Part shown: piece after piece, positions 32,273 to 43,709 of the stretch
Layout: each line of letters opens with the position of its first letter
Numbering within the stretch: the first letter of the stretch is position 1
NCBI RefSeq assembly: GCF_963855985.1
Contig: NC_087090.1
Location: forward strand, 10,290,501-10,354,500
DNA from: Ostrinia nubilalis
Taxonomy: Eukaryota; Arthropoda; Insecta; Lepidoptera; Crambidae
Direction: 5' to 3'
Length of the DNA: 64,000 bases
Position numbers and translations under genes: made by a program
Notes under the pieces: model-generated
What the model saw: only the letters and a program-made list of their open reading frames with translations
Database searches by the model: none
Told to the model about the DNA's origin: nothing

Positions 32273-34596
32273 ATATCGATACCTCTGGGCTCAAAGGTCG
32301 TAAAGGACAAAATACCGAATATGAGTTTTTTATACAGTTGTACTCAGAATTTAATTCTCTATCGATCTGTATATTTAGTTTGTCGAAATTCTCAAAAAAA
32401 GTGCCTTTACGACCCATCATATTTGATAAGCTAAACAGAATTCATCGTGAAAATTGGGATGTAAATACCATTTGATTTTTTAGTACAGTTAGCATGGTAG
32501 TAAAGAACAAGTAAACACAAATTTTTGGGCGTATAATGTACATGTAGTATAATCTATTGTCCTATACAACCCAAATTTTCATACCAAAGTCTAAATAATT
32601 TGTCCTTTACGCCCTTAGATTATCTAAACAAATATTTTAAAAATCTACAAAGAGAGGATATTAAAACAACTGAGCAGGTAAATTTTATAGACGTTTCTTG
32701 TTGTATTTAAGTATGTGCGTTTAGAACAAACGAAAGAACAAAAAAATCATTAAAAATATGTAATAAAACTATTTTGGAGTGTAACGATTATGTGATTTGT
32801 ACATTAAAAAATTATGACATCTATCCACATCGGGTAAAGTAATGATGCTTTTTATTATTTCTCATATTTGACGAAATTAGGTATTTGTCAGGTAAAAGAT
32901 AATTAAAAGATGATTTAACACAATGAAAACATGCTATAAAATAACGTATTACCTAATTAAGTTAGGATAGTCATCATACAAATTTGAAAAATGAAAAAGC
33001 TAGATGAGAAAAAGAAGTCACCTTACTGTAGTACCATAAGATGTCATTATTACACGACTGCAGAAGGAGGGTTATGTTTTTTCGAGTGTATGTATGTTTT
33101 GTATGCATAAATCACACAAATGCTTCGCTTTACAATTGTTTTTAATGATTTCCTAGTAATTTTGACTAACGTTCTTTTGAGTTTTGACTGTAACAATTAT
33201 ACATTATAAATAAATAAGTATAGTTTTCAAAGTTATTTGGATCAGCTAATAAAGTATAACTAGTAGGAAAGAAAGAAAGAAAGAAAGAAAAATATTTATT
33301 CGATGCAAGTAGGTACACAGCAAGATAATAACTAAAACTAGACAACAGAACGTCTACAAGCACCAAAATGGCATCAGCTCAGTATACGCCGTGACGGCAG
33401 AGAGCGCATCACGACCACTGGTATTCTGCGGATGCCAGCAGAAAAATATTTATTTACGCTTAACATGAGAAAATATGTACTAAGTGTCAGTTGAGACTTA
33501 ATGTACTAAAAAGCGTGAATGCACTTTTTTCGAAGTTATATTTTTATATTAAAAATAATTGGCTTTTAAAAACTGTATTATGTAAGAGTTATTAAGTAAG
33601 TGGATGTACTTAACTGGAATGAAAAACTTCCTACTTGTAATCTTACTTACCTAATATTTCTACTTTTGTACCAAGTACAATGACATAATTTCAAGCTTTT
33701 ATGAATAACAATGTTTTAATCTATTTATAATTTAGAATAATCATAGTTTGGTTTTCGTTTGTCCTTAATAATTCTATCCTATCTGCAGTATCATAAGGTA
33801 AACTGGTTGACAGACTGCCCTATAGAATTAAGTCCGCCATTTGTAGTTTTTCGAAACAATAATAATGATTAAATAAATAAATTAAATTAAATTGGTTTTG
33901 GCTTTTTGTGTAAAGTAGGCATGATCATGAAGTTTTATTTAAAAACGTCATAATATTTATTTTCTAAAATCGCTCTGATATCGGAAATGGTATCTTCTAG
34001 TTCGAAGATATCAAAACTTCTGCTTGCTTAAATAATAGTTACGTAAATTGTGTGCATTAAATTTTGAAGCCACGCAAAATCATTTTATTTCATTTAAAAT
34101 ACTATAATTCATTAAAAATATGTGAAGAAATGGTATATTACATATCAAATACCATAAAACATTAAATATTTAAGCTAAATTATCAATTTGCCCTTGCATA
34201 ATACCTTACCTGGGTGTTCCGTTACGACCTATGAAAACCTATAAAACTCTGTAAATTGTCCTTTATTACCTTAATTTTGTAGTTTTGTAAAATAAAAATA
34301 GACTTACGCCCTGAGTAACTTGCCTAGGACGAATATTTGAGGGGCGTAAAGGTCTTTTTATTGTAATTTTGAGGGCGTAAAGGAAATCTATCTCAGTAAA
34401 TACTGCCCTAGTCCAGTTTTTCAATACTTCCTCGGAAAATGCTGTGAATTCTAAGCACTTTCTTCTTAAGTCATATTTTAATAGCTCAAAAAACAAAAAA
34501 GTTATTGTCGAAATAAAAAATAAAAAATCGTTTTTTGCTTCTCCTGAAAAGTCGTACTTTGTCCTTTACGACCTTTGAGCCCAGAGGTATCGATAT
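32273..34596. mobile_element. 2.3-kb DNA element with 39-bp perfect TIRs
   Basis: 32273-32311 (ATATCGATACCTCTGGGCTC..) is mirrored exactly at 34558-34596. The motif GTAAAGGAC or GTAAAGG, or its complement, recurs inside both ends (about 32298, 32402, 32598, 34345, 34372 and 34560). No transposase frame is visible. The interior is AT-rich and contains a LINE 3' tail. Confidence 0.82.
33267..33430 (-). mobile_element. LINE 3' UTR with (TTTC)n tail
   Basis: Read on the minus strand, a short GC-richer segment ends in AATAAATATTT and then (TTTC)n (33267-33292). This is the ordinary ending of an insect LINE. No coding part is retained. Confidence 0.6.
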
Positions 34597-34618
34597 CTGT
34601 CTGACGGACAAATAATTG

Positions 34619-35077
34619 AAAGGACATCATCCATTTTGGTCCAAAATCAAAAGTGCCGGCCAAAAAATAAAAGTGCTGTATTCTGTCAGAATACAGCACT
34701 GTTTTTTTTATTGGCCGACATTTTTGATTTTGAACAAAAAATGTATGAATCATCGATGAATTTTAGATCTCAAATTCTCGACGCACAGTGGTGCTACAGC
34801 TTTGGTGCCATAGTAACAAATACTAAGGCGGACGTATTCTGTCAGAATACAGCACTTTTTTTTTTATTGGCCGACACTTTTGATTTTGAACAAAAAATGT
34901 ATGAATAGTCGATGACTTTTAGATCTCAAATACTCGACGCACAGTGGAGCTACGGCTTTGGTGCCATAGTAACAAATGCTAAGGCAGACGTATTCTGTCA
35001 GAATACAGCACTTTTTTTTGTTGGCCGGCACTTTTGATTTTGGACCAAAAATATATGAAACGTGGATGATGTCCTTT
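34619..35077. mobile_element. 460-bp TIR element with three palindromic repeats
   Basis: AAAGGACATCATCCA..TTGGTCC at the left pairs with GGACCAA..TGGATGATGTCCTTT at the right. GTATTCTGTCAGAATAC (a palindrome around one T) occurs three times, about 150-160 bp apart (34678, 34828 and 34989). Between them is a duplicated unit with CTCGACGCACAGTGG. Confidence 0.8.
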
Positions 35078-35094
35078 CGTCATTTAGCCTATTG

Positions 35095-35330
35095 GAACTA
35101 TTATTCGTGACGTCTTCGTCTTCTTCTTCTAATTTTATTGTCTCTTCTCCCTCGTCTTCTATTCTTATTATTTTTCCCATGGTTCTTCTCATTATTATTA
35201 TTATCTTCTTCTGTCTTCATTTCTTGTTTTTTTTGTCTTATTTCTTTTTTTTATCTTCTGTATATTATTATTTTCTTTTTTTTTCGTTTTTTTATTTATT
35301 TCTTGTTTCTTCTTCTTGATATATATCTTT
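35095..35330 (+). repeat. Polypyrimidine tract
   Basis: TTCTTC/TTATT-rich low-complexity DNA ends directly at a Lep1-like Helitron. The open frames over it (Leu/Phe/Ser-rich) are artefacts. Confidence 0.75.
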
Positions 35331-35512
35331 ACTAGCTTTCCGCCCGCGGCTTCGCCCGCGTGGAATTTTGTCTGTCACAGAAAAACTTTATCGCGCGCGT
35401 CCCTGTTTCAAAAACCGGGATAAAAACTATCCTATGTTCTTTCCCGGGACTCAAACTATCTCTATGCCAAATTTCATCAAAATCGGTTGCGAGGTTTAAG
35501 CGGGAAAGCGTA

Positions 35513-35549
<37 letters not shown>

Positions 35550-35575
35550 GTTACTTTCGCATTTATAATATTAGT
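35331..35575 (+). mobile_element. Lep1-like Helitron, compact copy
   Basis: Starts ACTAGCTTTCCGCCCGCGGC and continues through AAACCGGGATAAAAACTATC, CAAATTTCATCAAAATCGGT, a (GACA)n run and TTTCGCATTTATAATATTAG to the end. It is the best complete non-autonomous copy in the window at 245 bp. Lep1 assignment is from memory of that family. Confidence 0.72.
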
Positions 35576-35755
35576 TGGGATGATAAGAAGAAAGATAAGA
35601 AGAATAAAAATAATAAAAAGAAGATGAAATACGAAGAAAGAATAAATGAATGAAGAATAAGACAAAAAAAGGATAAAAAGAAATAAAACATGAGAAGATG
35701 AAAGAAAAAAAATAACAAGAAGAAATAAGACGAAAAAAAAAGCAAAAACAGAAAA
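35576..35755 (+). repeat. Polypurine tract
   Basis: AAGAAG/AATAA-rich DNA on the same strand as, and just after, the Helitron. Together with the polypyrimidine tract before it, this makes an imperfect inverted pair around the Helitron. Confidence 0.7.
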
Positions 35756-35863
35756 TCTAATTTTATTATGTATCATACTTATAACTTATCACTTCATTCA
35801 GAGCTTCCTCGTTGTGGATAAAAAAAACTAGAAAACGATTCTAAGAACTCCACTTGCATTTTA

Positions 35864-36420
35864 GTCGGCCGTTTGGTGTAGTGTTTCGAAACGGACTACT
35901 ATTCCGGAGGTTGCGGTTTCGATTATCGCACAGTACAAACATTTGTATGCCTAAACATATTTCTTTGTATTGGACTGGGTGATTTCTATGTATAATATGT
36001 ATGATTTACAAAGAAAAGGACAAGGCCCGACGGATTAGCAAGCTGAAGTGGCAATGGGCAGGGCACATAGTACGCAGAACTGACGGCCGATGGGGCAGAA
36101 AGGTTCTGGAATGGAGGCCGCGTACCGGAAAACGCAGCGTGGGACGTCCACCTACAAGGTGGACCGACGACATCGTAAAGGTAGCAGAGAAGCGCAGGGA
36201 CGCAGGCCGCTACCAACCGATCAACATGGAAAGCATTGGGGGAGGCCTATGTTCAGCAGTGGGCGTCCTATGGCTGAAATGATGATGATGATGATGATGA
36301 CAAAGAAAAGTATTTAAGTATGTTTATATCCGTTGTCTAGTACCTATAGTACAAGCTTTGCTTAGTTTGGGACTAGAAGCGCAGTGTAGAATGTCCAAGG
36401 ATTATTATTTATTTATTATT
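35864..36420 (+). mobile_element. tRNA-derived SINE, copy 1, interrupted by an RTE LINE
   Basis: Begins GTCGGCCGTTTGGTGTAGTG with an A-box; the B-box is degraded (GGTTTCGATTATC). The body resumes after the LINE with TATCCGTTGTCTAGTACC and ends in a TTATTTATT tail. The match to copies 2 and 3 defines the boundaries. Confidence 0.8.
36019..36300 (+). mobile_element. RTE/BovB-type LINE 3' end with 10-bp target duplication
   Basis: The frame encodes the usual C-terminal tail of lepidopteran RTE ORF2 (KLKWQWAGHIVRR, WGRKVLEWRPRTGKRS, RPPTRWTDDIVKVA), then a stop and an (ATG)n tail. CAAAGAAAAG flanks both sides (36009-36018 and 36301-36310). It is 5'-truncated and catalytically dead. Confidence 0.9.
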
Positions 36421-36526
36421 TCTTATTAAAAAAACTCTGTAAAAACTCAGTAAAACTCATTTATTTCTGTAAGTAGGCTTTAAAAAAGCACTTTTACACG
36501 TCCCAGTATTAACCCTACCACTGCTT

Positions 36527-36568
36527 CAGGACAATAAATGGGCCAGTGCTGACCCATTTATTGTCCTG
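36527..36568. repeat. 42-bp hairpin
   Basis: CAGGACAATAAATGGG and its exact complement are separated by 10 nt. No poly-U run follows and the context is intergenic, so it is probably a small transposon relic. Confidence 0.65.
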
Positions 36569-36916
36569 AATTCTTCAACAGCTGATCAAGATAAGGTATT
36601 TATTATAAATCGCTCTTCCAGCATTTCAATTTTATTATTCAATCTTGCTTGATGAATAATAATGATTTTGCTTGATGAAATCTTTTCAACTTTCTTTACA
36701 TTCTCACATTTTCACCATTCCTCTGCACCAATTTGTGAAATTCACCTGTAAACCCCAATAAAGCAGCTACTAAGTAAGAAAAATACTTAAAAATAAACAT
36801 AACCCTATTTCTGACGCAGTCGGGTAATAAACTAAATGTGCTTTAAAATCAAAGATTGAGTTTAAATTACGCCATATTTTACAATACACATTGAAAACAT
36901 AACTCATAATAATTTA

Positions 36917-37183
36917 GTCGGCCGTTTGGTGTAGTGGTTCAGAACGGACTACTATGCCGAGAGGTCCCGGGTTCGATTCCCGGCCGGACAGAAATTTAAA
37001 TGATGAATTTTAATTTCTGTGACGGGTCAGGGTGTTACTATGTATAATATGTATGTATCTAAAAAAAAAGTATATAAGTAGTATATCCGTTAAGCTAGCA
37101 CCCATAACACAAGCATTAAGTTGCTTACTTTGGGGCTAGCTGGCGCTGTGTGAAATTGTCCAACGATTTATTATTATTATTAA
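36917..37183 (+). mobile_element. tRNA-derived SINE, copy 2
   Basis: The pol III A-box TGGTGTAGTGG and B-box GGGTTCGATTCCC are intact. A tRNA-unrelated body with GTGACGGGTCAGGGTG and a TTATTATTATT tail follow. The tRNA-like head lacks a proper full cloverleaf and is followed by the body, so it is not a tRNA gene. Confidence 0.85.
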
Positions 37184-37277
37184 TAACTCGCTTGAGTTTT
37201 TTTCGATATTTTCACAAAAATAACAAATAATCATGAAGATTCACAAAACTTTTGCAGTGGTTGACAAATCTCGTATA

Positions 37278-37725
37278 GTTCCAAAATTCTGAACTGTCCT
37301 ATCCATGACATTGACAATGAGGCGCCACCGTCAATACTGGATCGCTGGTTCCGATTTTTGCCATGTTGGAAACCATTTCGGTCAACCATGTCGGTCGTTT
37401 GGTGTAGTGGTTCAGAACGGACTACTATGCCGAGAGGTCCCGGGTTCGATTCCCGGCCGAGCAGAAATTGAAATGATGAATTTTAATTTCTGTGACGGGT
37501 CTGGGTGTTAATATGTATAATATTTATGTATTTACAAAAAAAAAAAGTATTCAAGTATGTTTATATCCGTTGTCTAGTACCCATAGTACAAGCTTTGCTT
37601 AGTTTGGGGCTAGCGGCGCAGTGTAAAATGTCCAAGGATATTTATTTATTTATTTAATTGATCGATTTTAGCGCCCCCCTGTCATTGAGTTTGGTGGGAC
37701 AGTTCAACGTGGGTCATCTATAATT
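37278..37725. mobile_element. MITE with GAACTGTCC ends, copy B, split by a SINE
   Basis: The left part is 37278-37388 and the right part 37672-37725. They join to match the element at 26888-27050. Confidence 0.75.
37390..37655 (+). mobile_element. tRNA-derived SINE, copy 3
   Basis: Same head, A- and B-boxes and body as copies 1 and 2, ending in (TTTA)n. It is inserted inside a MITE copy. The body is closest to copy 1 (both have GTCTAGTACC(T/C)ATAGTACA). Confidence 0.85.
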
Positions 37726-37848
37726 TGTTTTGACAGGTGACAATAAAGCCCTAGACAATTTCCTTATGAAAGCCACACATTTCCAATATTTTTGTTTGCC
37801 ATGAGATTCTGGTAGACCTATAGGTACAGCAGAGCACTCTTGGCACTA

Positions 37849-38335
37849 CTATCAATCAATACTTTTTGATTTTAGCAAATTAATGGCATTGGAAAATGCG
37901 CAATTATTGTGCGTGCCATAAAAAACACACTTAAAAATACTACGGTATGTATTATCTGTGTCAGTATCAACTTTTTAACTTGTTAAAAGAAATGGTGGTC
38001 ATCAAAAAAATAGTGGACATCAAATTTTTCGTATCGATTTTCTCGTTAATTATTCGTCGCATTTGGTTTATAATAATATATTTGTGAGGTACATTTGAGG
38101 TACTAAATAATGGTAAATATAAGAAAACCATAACTTACCTGTTTCGTCCAATTTCAGCATACACCCGCCAACCTGATATCAGGTTGGCGGCTCATTTTGT
38201 AATTTAAATTGTTCCCGTTTTAGGGAAGTACAAAATTAATAACTAAAGGTACATAAAGGTACACCTCAGGTATTAAAAATTCATATTTATATTATTCATT
38301 TCTGTGACCATACACCCGCCATTCTGACGTTCACG
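37849..38335 (-). mobile_element. ~490-bp element, copy 2
   Basis: Inverted copy of 31465-31960 with the same perfect 26-bp palindrome (38165-38190). The two copies are about 5.9 kb apart and highly similar by eye, so at least one is a recent arrival. Confidence 0.85.
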
Positions 38336-40903
38336 GTCTTTTGACTGAAGAATTCCTGTAGAACCGGTAAATTTTCTTTTTCAATAGTGCCGGCCAGGTT
38401 TGACACCATGGCATCGAGCCCGAAGATCCACATGGGTCTTTTTTGAGTTCGATCTTGTGGAACATTGGATACGACTGGGTACTAAATGGAACCCTTTTCA
38501 AGGGCATGATACCTTGAAATGTCAAGGTATCATCTGCCATGCAGATAGTTTCATCATTACAAGAATATCCTGATAACTTTCAGAGCCTCCCCTCCAACAG
38601 CGAGGCGGCTTGCCTGGGCGCCACAGATGGCATTATGCTCGCCCTAGGCCAGGGACCACATATATTTAAAAGCATCCCTGATACCTTCACCTGACGCCCA
38701 CATCACTGTCAAAGCTAAGGCACAGATCAAATATCTAAGAGTAAGTTCCTGTTAATCACCAGTGGCGCCAAGTAGTGAGCGCAAATACGGTGACCTCCAT
38801 CAACAGCCCTTTACAGTCCACTGCTAGACTATGAGCCTCCTCCACTATAGTGGAGGGTTTTGCCATAATCTCCACGCTTGGCAGGCGGGTTGGAGATCGC
38901 AATTTGAAAGATTGATGTTTATCAGAGAGCGCTGCTGCCCGTTCTCTGTTTGATATGTAGTCCCTAAGTCGCCTCTTACGACGAGTAGAATACATTTGTC
39001 ACCAACCCCTACTCTTCCCGCGGGTGTCGTAAGAGGCGACTTAGGGACTACGGTGACCTTAATTGTATATAATCAGTGGCAGCTTGCACTTTTTCCAATT
39101 CGTCGCCCTGCGTATGGAAGACAGCTTGCTTCGTCGTAGCTGCTTCCCTAATTTGGAAGTCCGAAAACTCTATGTCGGAAGGCTATGGAGAAAAGCCAGG
39201 AGCTCTATACTGGCACCCTCAAAAGCATAATTCTGTACAGGACTCCCATCTAAGGCATCACCCTCGTAGGGAAGGGTAACGCTACCCATCTTCTAAGACC
39301 TTAACAGGCCCAGAAAGTCTACAGGGCTACATCGTAGGCTTTAACGCAGCGTGAAGAACGAGGTGAAAGCTCCGCCTTAGGAGGACAGAGAGGCCGTTTG
39401 ACGTGAGACTCGCTAGCCTGTGCTGTAGTCTAGTAGTTGATAAACTACCTAGCCGTAGCTAAGTTGGGTCACCGAACCTTATTCACAATCGTGCAGAAGT
39501 TTAAGGTTGCTCGAGCGATTTCACCATGACTGGGCACGGATCCTTCGAGCCCTGCCTGTATTGCGGTGGCTAGGAGCATACGGCACACCATATTCTTGCG
39601 GGATAGCATAGTCAAAGCTATGAGGACGGTAACAAAACCTGGGTGGTAATGAATCACCTCTATCTGAGAAGACAAGGTGCCGAAAGAAGCTGCGGTACGA
39701 TAGCGCGACTACGAACCAAGTGAGGGTGCATTTGATTTCACTCCAGGGAAGGTGACAGTATGATTGCCTCCTATCTTCCTTCCTCAGTAATGGCCAGCGT
39801 AACGGGGTCGTGAGGCAGTACGGGAGGCATTGCATAAGCCACCACCACCGTCTGCTGACGGTGAGTGTGTGTGCGGGAAAGCTGTGTACTTCCAGCTGCT
39901 CTCGTCCCAACTGTCGCCGTGTAGGCGGGAGGTCTTTGTTCGGAATCTCACAGTTAGCACTTATAGCGAGTGACGGGTGCATCAGGGTATTTTAGTGGGT
40001 ATACCTCATCCTTATGACGGGTATGTATGCAATATCATGTAAGCATGTAATAGTAGCTTCTGAGTTAATTGAAACTTTTGTTTGTAAGTGTTGCCTGCTT
40101 ATATTTATTTCTGAATTCCATAATAATAATATGCTTGATAAATAAATAAAATATTTTTTTACGATATTTTTACAAACTTGTATCTTATAAAAAGTAGCAT
40201 AGGAGAAGAACTTGGTTGCGTTAAGTCTAATAAATGACCCTAGATACTTCAATCGTGTTGTATATCATATTTTATATTGTTTTGTCTTCACTTTTATCTC
40301 CACCAGATATTCCTAAAATACAATTTCTCAGCGTAAAACACCGTTACTGGCACTAACTTATAGACATAAAACAAACTTTTCCAAAGTAAAACATTTATAG
40401 CGGCAGTTACGGCTAGAAGATACTTTAATTTTCCGACGTAAAAATAGGTAAGTGCCACCTACTTACAATAGTAACTTTAATTTTCCCTAGTGAAACAACG
40501 CAACTACCAGATTCCTACAGTTAAATGATTAATTTGCCGTTGGTATAATGTTGAGTGAAATAAATTAGGTCAGAAACCATAATAATACCTATTTCCTTCA
40601 TAAAATACGTATCAATTCACTCGACCTGCGCGAATGAAAGTGGCAGTTGCGGGGTTGGGCGCGCGGGGTTAAGCGTGCGGTCCAACGTAAAATTTCGTAA
40701 CTCCCACTAATGCAATTTTACTGCGGAAATCGTTCTAATTTTGTAGTTGCGGGATTTGTTTTTTGACGTTTTAAGGTTCAATTTGAATAAAAACTGTATG
40801 TTTTTTGAACTGAGCCGTAACTTTTGGGTGCTCTGAAGGTTTTGCAAACAAAAACGGCAAATCACGGAACTGGTAGATACTGAATTGTACGTAGGGACCG
40901 TCG
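38336..40903. other. Degenerate repeat block, no intact gene
   Basis: 38958-38983 (GTAGTCCCTAAGTCGCCTCT..) is mirrored at 39027-39052; this CGGGTGTCGTAAGAGGCGAC motif is common in lepidopteran retroelement relics (memory). 39060-39980 is GC-richer than its surroundings and carries many short frames on both strands without a family match; it may be an old LINE. 40260-40900 is AT-rich with nothing recognised. Confidence 0.4.
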
Positions 40904-41306
40904 ATTTGTGTGTGTAAAAATAAATATGTGTGCATGTCAGTGATGTATGTCGTTACTTTTCACATGAATATCGATATCGATTAAATATTAATTAACACCT
41001 AACAGTAATCTATATTATAATATTAATAGAACTAAAATAGGATGGAATGGGATTGTATATGGAAATTGAGAGTGGCCTAAGAAAAAAAAAACTCAGAAGA
41101 TTAAAATTATTCAACTTATTTATTTGAAAGAGTGAAAGAGTTACAAACATCAAGACATCCATACAAACTTTCGCATTTATAATATTAGTAGGAGTAAAAC
41201 AATAATTAAAAAATGATAATTCTGACGATAACGTAAAAAATAGGATTCTAACGATGTAATAATCTTTGTTGGCCGTATAGTGTAGTGGTTCAAAACGGAC
41301 TACTAT

Positions 41307-42036
41307 CAGGCCTCCGTCACTCGCCTATGCCGGCCGAGATAATTACCTACAGCGCACACAGTTCAAGTTGCGCGACAACTTCAAGTTGCAAATCAGTCGG
41401 GGCCGCCACGCGCCTGTCAGCACACGCGTATTTCTATACACGCTCGGTCGATCATCGTCACAATCAAGGTTTATTGTTCCAACAGCACTGTTATCCTTCT
41501 TTAATGGAAAATCGTAATATTTAGGAATAATAATTAACTGTAGTAATTTAAATAATTAAAAAAACTACACTTTTTAAATAATTTTGAAATACTTATGACA
41601 AAAAACTGTAGCAAAAAAAATATTTTAGCTAATATAAACATTAACTTTACTTCCCTGTCTATTTTCCGACACTTCACTTTTTAAAACTGTTTGTCCAATT
41701 TCGAATTATCGTAACACTGAAGTTTATTAATAGGTACTTTAGAGATGGTACGATTATACAAACACCACTAGATAAAAGTTTACCAATCGTAAATACAATA
41801 AATGCTTCTTAAAATTAAGTTTTTATTTTGCTTATACAACCCTGACGCTTGAGCTGTGAGGTAGATCAATTCTGAACACAAAAAAATTTCGCTCTTGTGA
41901 GCGTAGTAGTAAGGTGCGATTTCGAATGCACCATGTGCGTTGGATATTTTGCATTATTATTATTACCGTTAAAATGTCGGCATCTGATCCTACACAAAGG
42001 AGTGCAATTTCTGTTGCTACTATTATGTATTCTGTG
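41307..42036. mobile_element. 730-bp insertion in the left-arm SINE
   Basis: The right-arm SINE is continuous through GGACTATTATTCCGG. In the left arm it is split and CTACTAT flanks both sides (41300-41306 and 42037-42043). The insert starts CAGGCCTCCGTCACTCG, is GC-rich for the first 150 bp and AT-rich later. The 7-8-bp duplication fits a hAT-type target, but its ends are not clear inverted repeats. Confidence 0.65.
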
Positions 42037-42530
42037 CTACTATTCCGGAGGTAGCGGGTTCGATTCCCGCACAGTACAAACGTCTGTGTGCATGAATTAT
42101 TTATTATTATGTTTAGTATGTAATATTTAGTTTAGTTTATTAACCTACATAATCAGCAGTGACTGTGATAAACAGCACAGAAAATATATTATTATCGATT
42201 GTGGTACAACCCTAGTGTAAAACGAAAATTATTTCTTTATACACAAAATATTCATTCTGGATTATGAGCATGAAATCTTTGCTTACAACTTAAATTAATG
42301 TTTAAAGAACATAATTATCACACTTAGTGCTTAAAATTCTAAGCGCATTCACAAAAATAAAGCTAAAGTTTGGAGGTGTCGATTTCAATAAATTTACCTG
42401 TGAAATGAATATTTTGCAGGATTATTCCTTTGGTGTACATCACAATCAAGGACGGAACAGGTCACCATTATATTAGAAAACAAATTTTCCAAAAATAAAC
42501 AGGATACTACGATATTTTTATAAAAAACTA

Positions 42531-42690
42531 TGACAGCATCACACATCTGATCACATCTCTTTTTATCACACAGGGTTGCAGCATAAAGTTAATATATTCC
42601 TTCGGAATAGAGCAACAAAGAATGAGCGAGCGAGATGTCACTATCTGCAACCCTGTGTGATAAAAAGAGATGTGTGATGCTGTCATCGTC
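42531..42690. repeat. Hairpin spacer of palindrome 2
   Basis: GACAGCATCACACATCT..TTTTTATCACACAGGGTTGCA is mirrored by TGCAACCCTGTGTGATAAAA..AGATGTGTGATGCTGTC. The middle contains AAAGTTAATATATTCCTTCGG, a motif seen again at 43760 and 52439. Confidence 0.75.
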
Positions 42691-43280
42691 ACGTCAATAG
42701 AACCATTTTTGCAAAAGATTTGACAGACAGTGCCACTAAGAGGCACAAAGAAAATTTCAATTCATAGTTTTTTATAAAAATATCGTAAAATCCTGTTTAT
42801 TTTTGGAAAATTTGTTTTCTAATATAATGGTGACCTGTTCCGTCCTTGATTGTGATGTACACCAAAGGAATAATCCTGCAAAATATTCATTTCACAGGTA
42901 AATTTATTGAAATCGACACCTCCAAACTTTAGCTTTATTTTTGTGAATGCGCTTAGAATTTTAAGCACTAAGTGTGATAATTATGTTCTTTAAACATTAA
43001 TTTAAGTTGTAAGCAAAGATTTCATGCTCATAATCCAGAATTTATGAATATTTTGTGTAAAGAAATAATTTTCGTTTTACACTAGGGTTGTACCACAATC
43101 GATAAATATATTTTCTGCGCTGTTTATCACAGTCACTGCTGATTATGTAGGTACATAAATGGCGTTTGTATATGAATATAGAAAAGTATTATTTTGTAAT
43201 TACCTGTTAGTTAATAAACTAAACTAAATATTACATACTAAACATAATAATAAATATGTTCATGCACACAGATGTTTGTA

Positions 43281-43350
43281 CTGTGCGGGAATCGAACCCG
43301 CTACCTCCGGAATAATAGTCCGTTTCGAACCACTACACTACACGGCCAAC
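43281..43350 (-). mobile_element. SINE head in the right arm of palindrome 2
   Basis: On the minus strand it reads GTGTAGTGTAGTGGTTCGAA then GGGTTCGATTCCCGCAC, the A- and B-box head of a tRNA-derived SINE with no body. The left-arm copy (41271-42065) is split by the 730-bp insertion. Confidence 0.7.
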
Positions 43351-43709
43351 AACGATTATTACATCGTTAGAATCCTATTTTTTTACGTTATCGTCAGAAT
43401 TATCATTTTTTAATTATTGTTTTACTCCTACTAATATTGTAAATGCGAAAGTTTGTATGGATGTCTTGATGTTTGTAACTCTTTCACTCTTTCAAATAAA
43501 TAAGTTGAATAATTTTAATCTTCTGAGTTTTTTTTTTCTTAGGCCACTCTCCCAATTCCCATATACAATCCCATTCCATCTTATTTTAGTTCTATTAATA
43601 TTATTACTTGTTAGGTGTTAATTAATATTTAATCGATATCGATATTCATGTGAAAAGTAACGACATACATCACTGATATGCACACATATTTATTTTTACA
43701 CACACAAAT

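Larger units (their letters stand above)
40904..43709. repeat. Palindrome 2 (2.8 kb)
   Basis: Left arm 40904-42530, right arm 42761-43709, spacer of about 230 bp. The ends ATTTGTGTGTG and CACACACAAAT are complementary. Both arms contain a Lep1-like end (41138-41192 and 43430-43483) and a SINE head. The left arm alone has a 730-bp insertion in that SINE. Arm divergence is low but visible. Confidence 0.88.

Noticed and set aside
35062..35335. Leu/Phe/Ser-rich membrane-protein-like frames
   Set aside because: They are translations of a polypyrimidine low-complexity tract.
36917..37000. tRNA gene with intact A and B boxes
   Set aside because: The same head is repeated with a conserved non-tRNA body and tail in several places, so it is a SINE promoter and not a tRNA gene.
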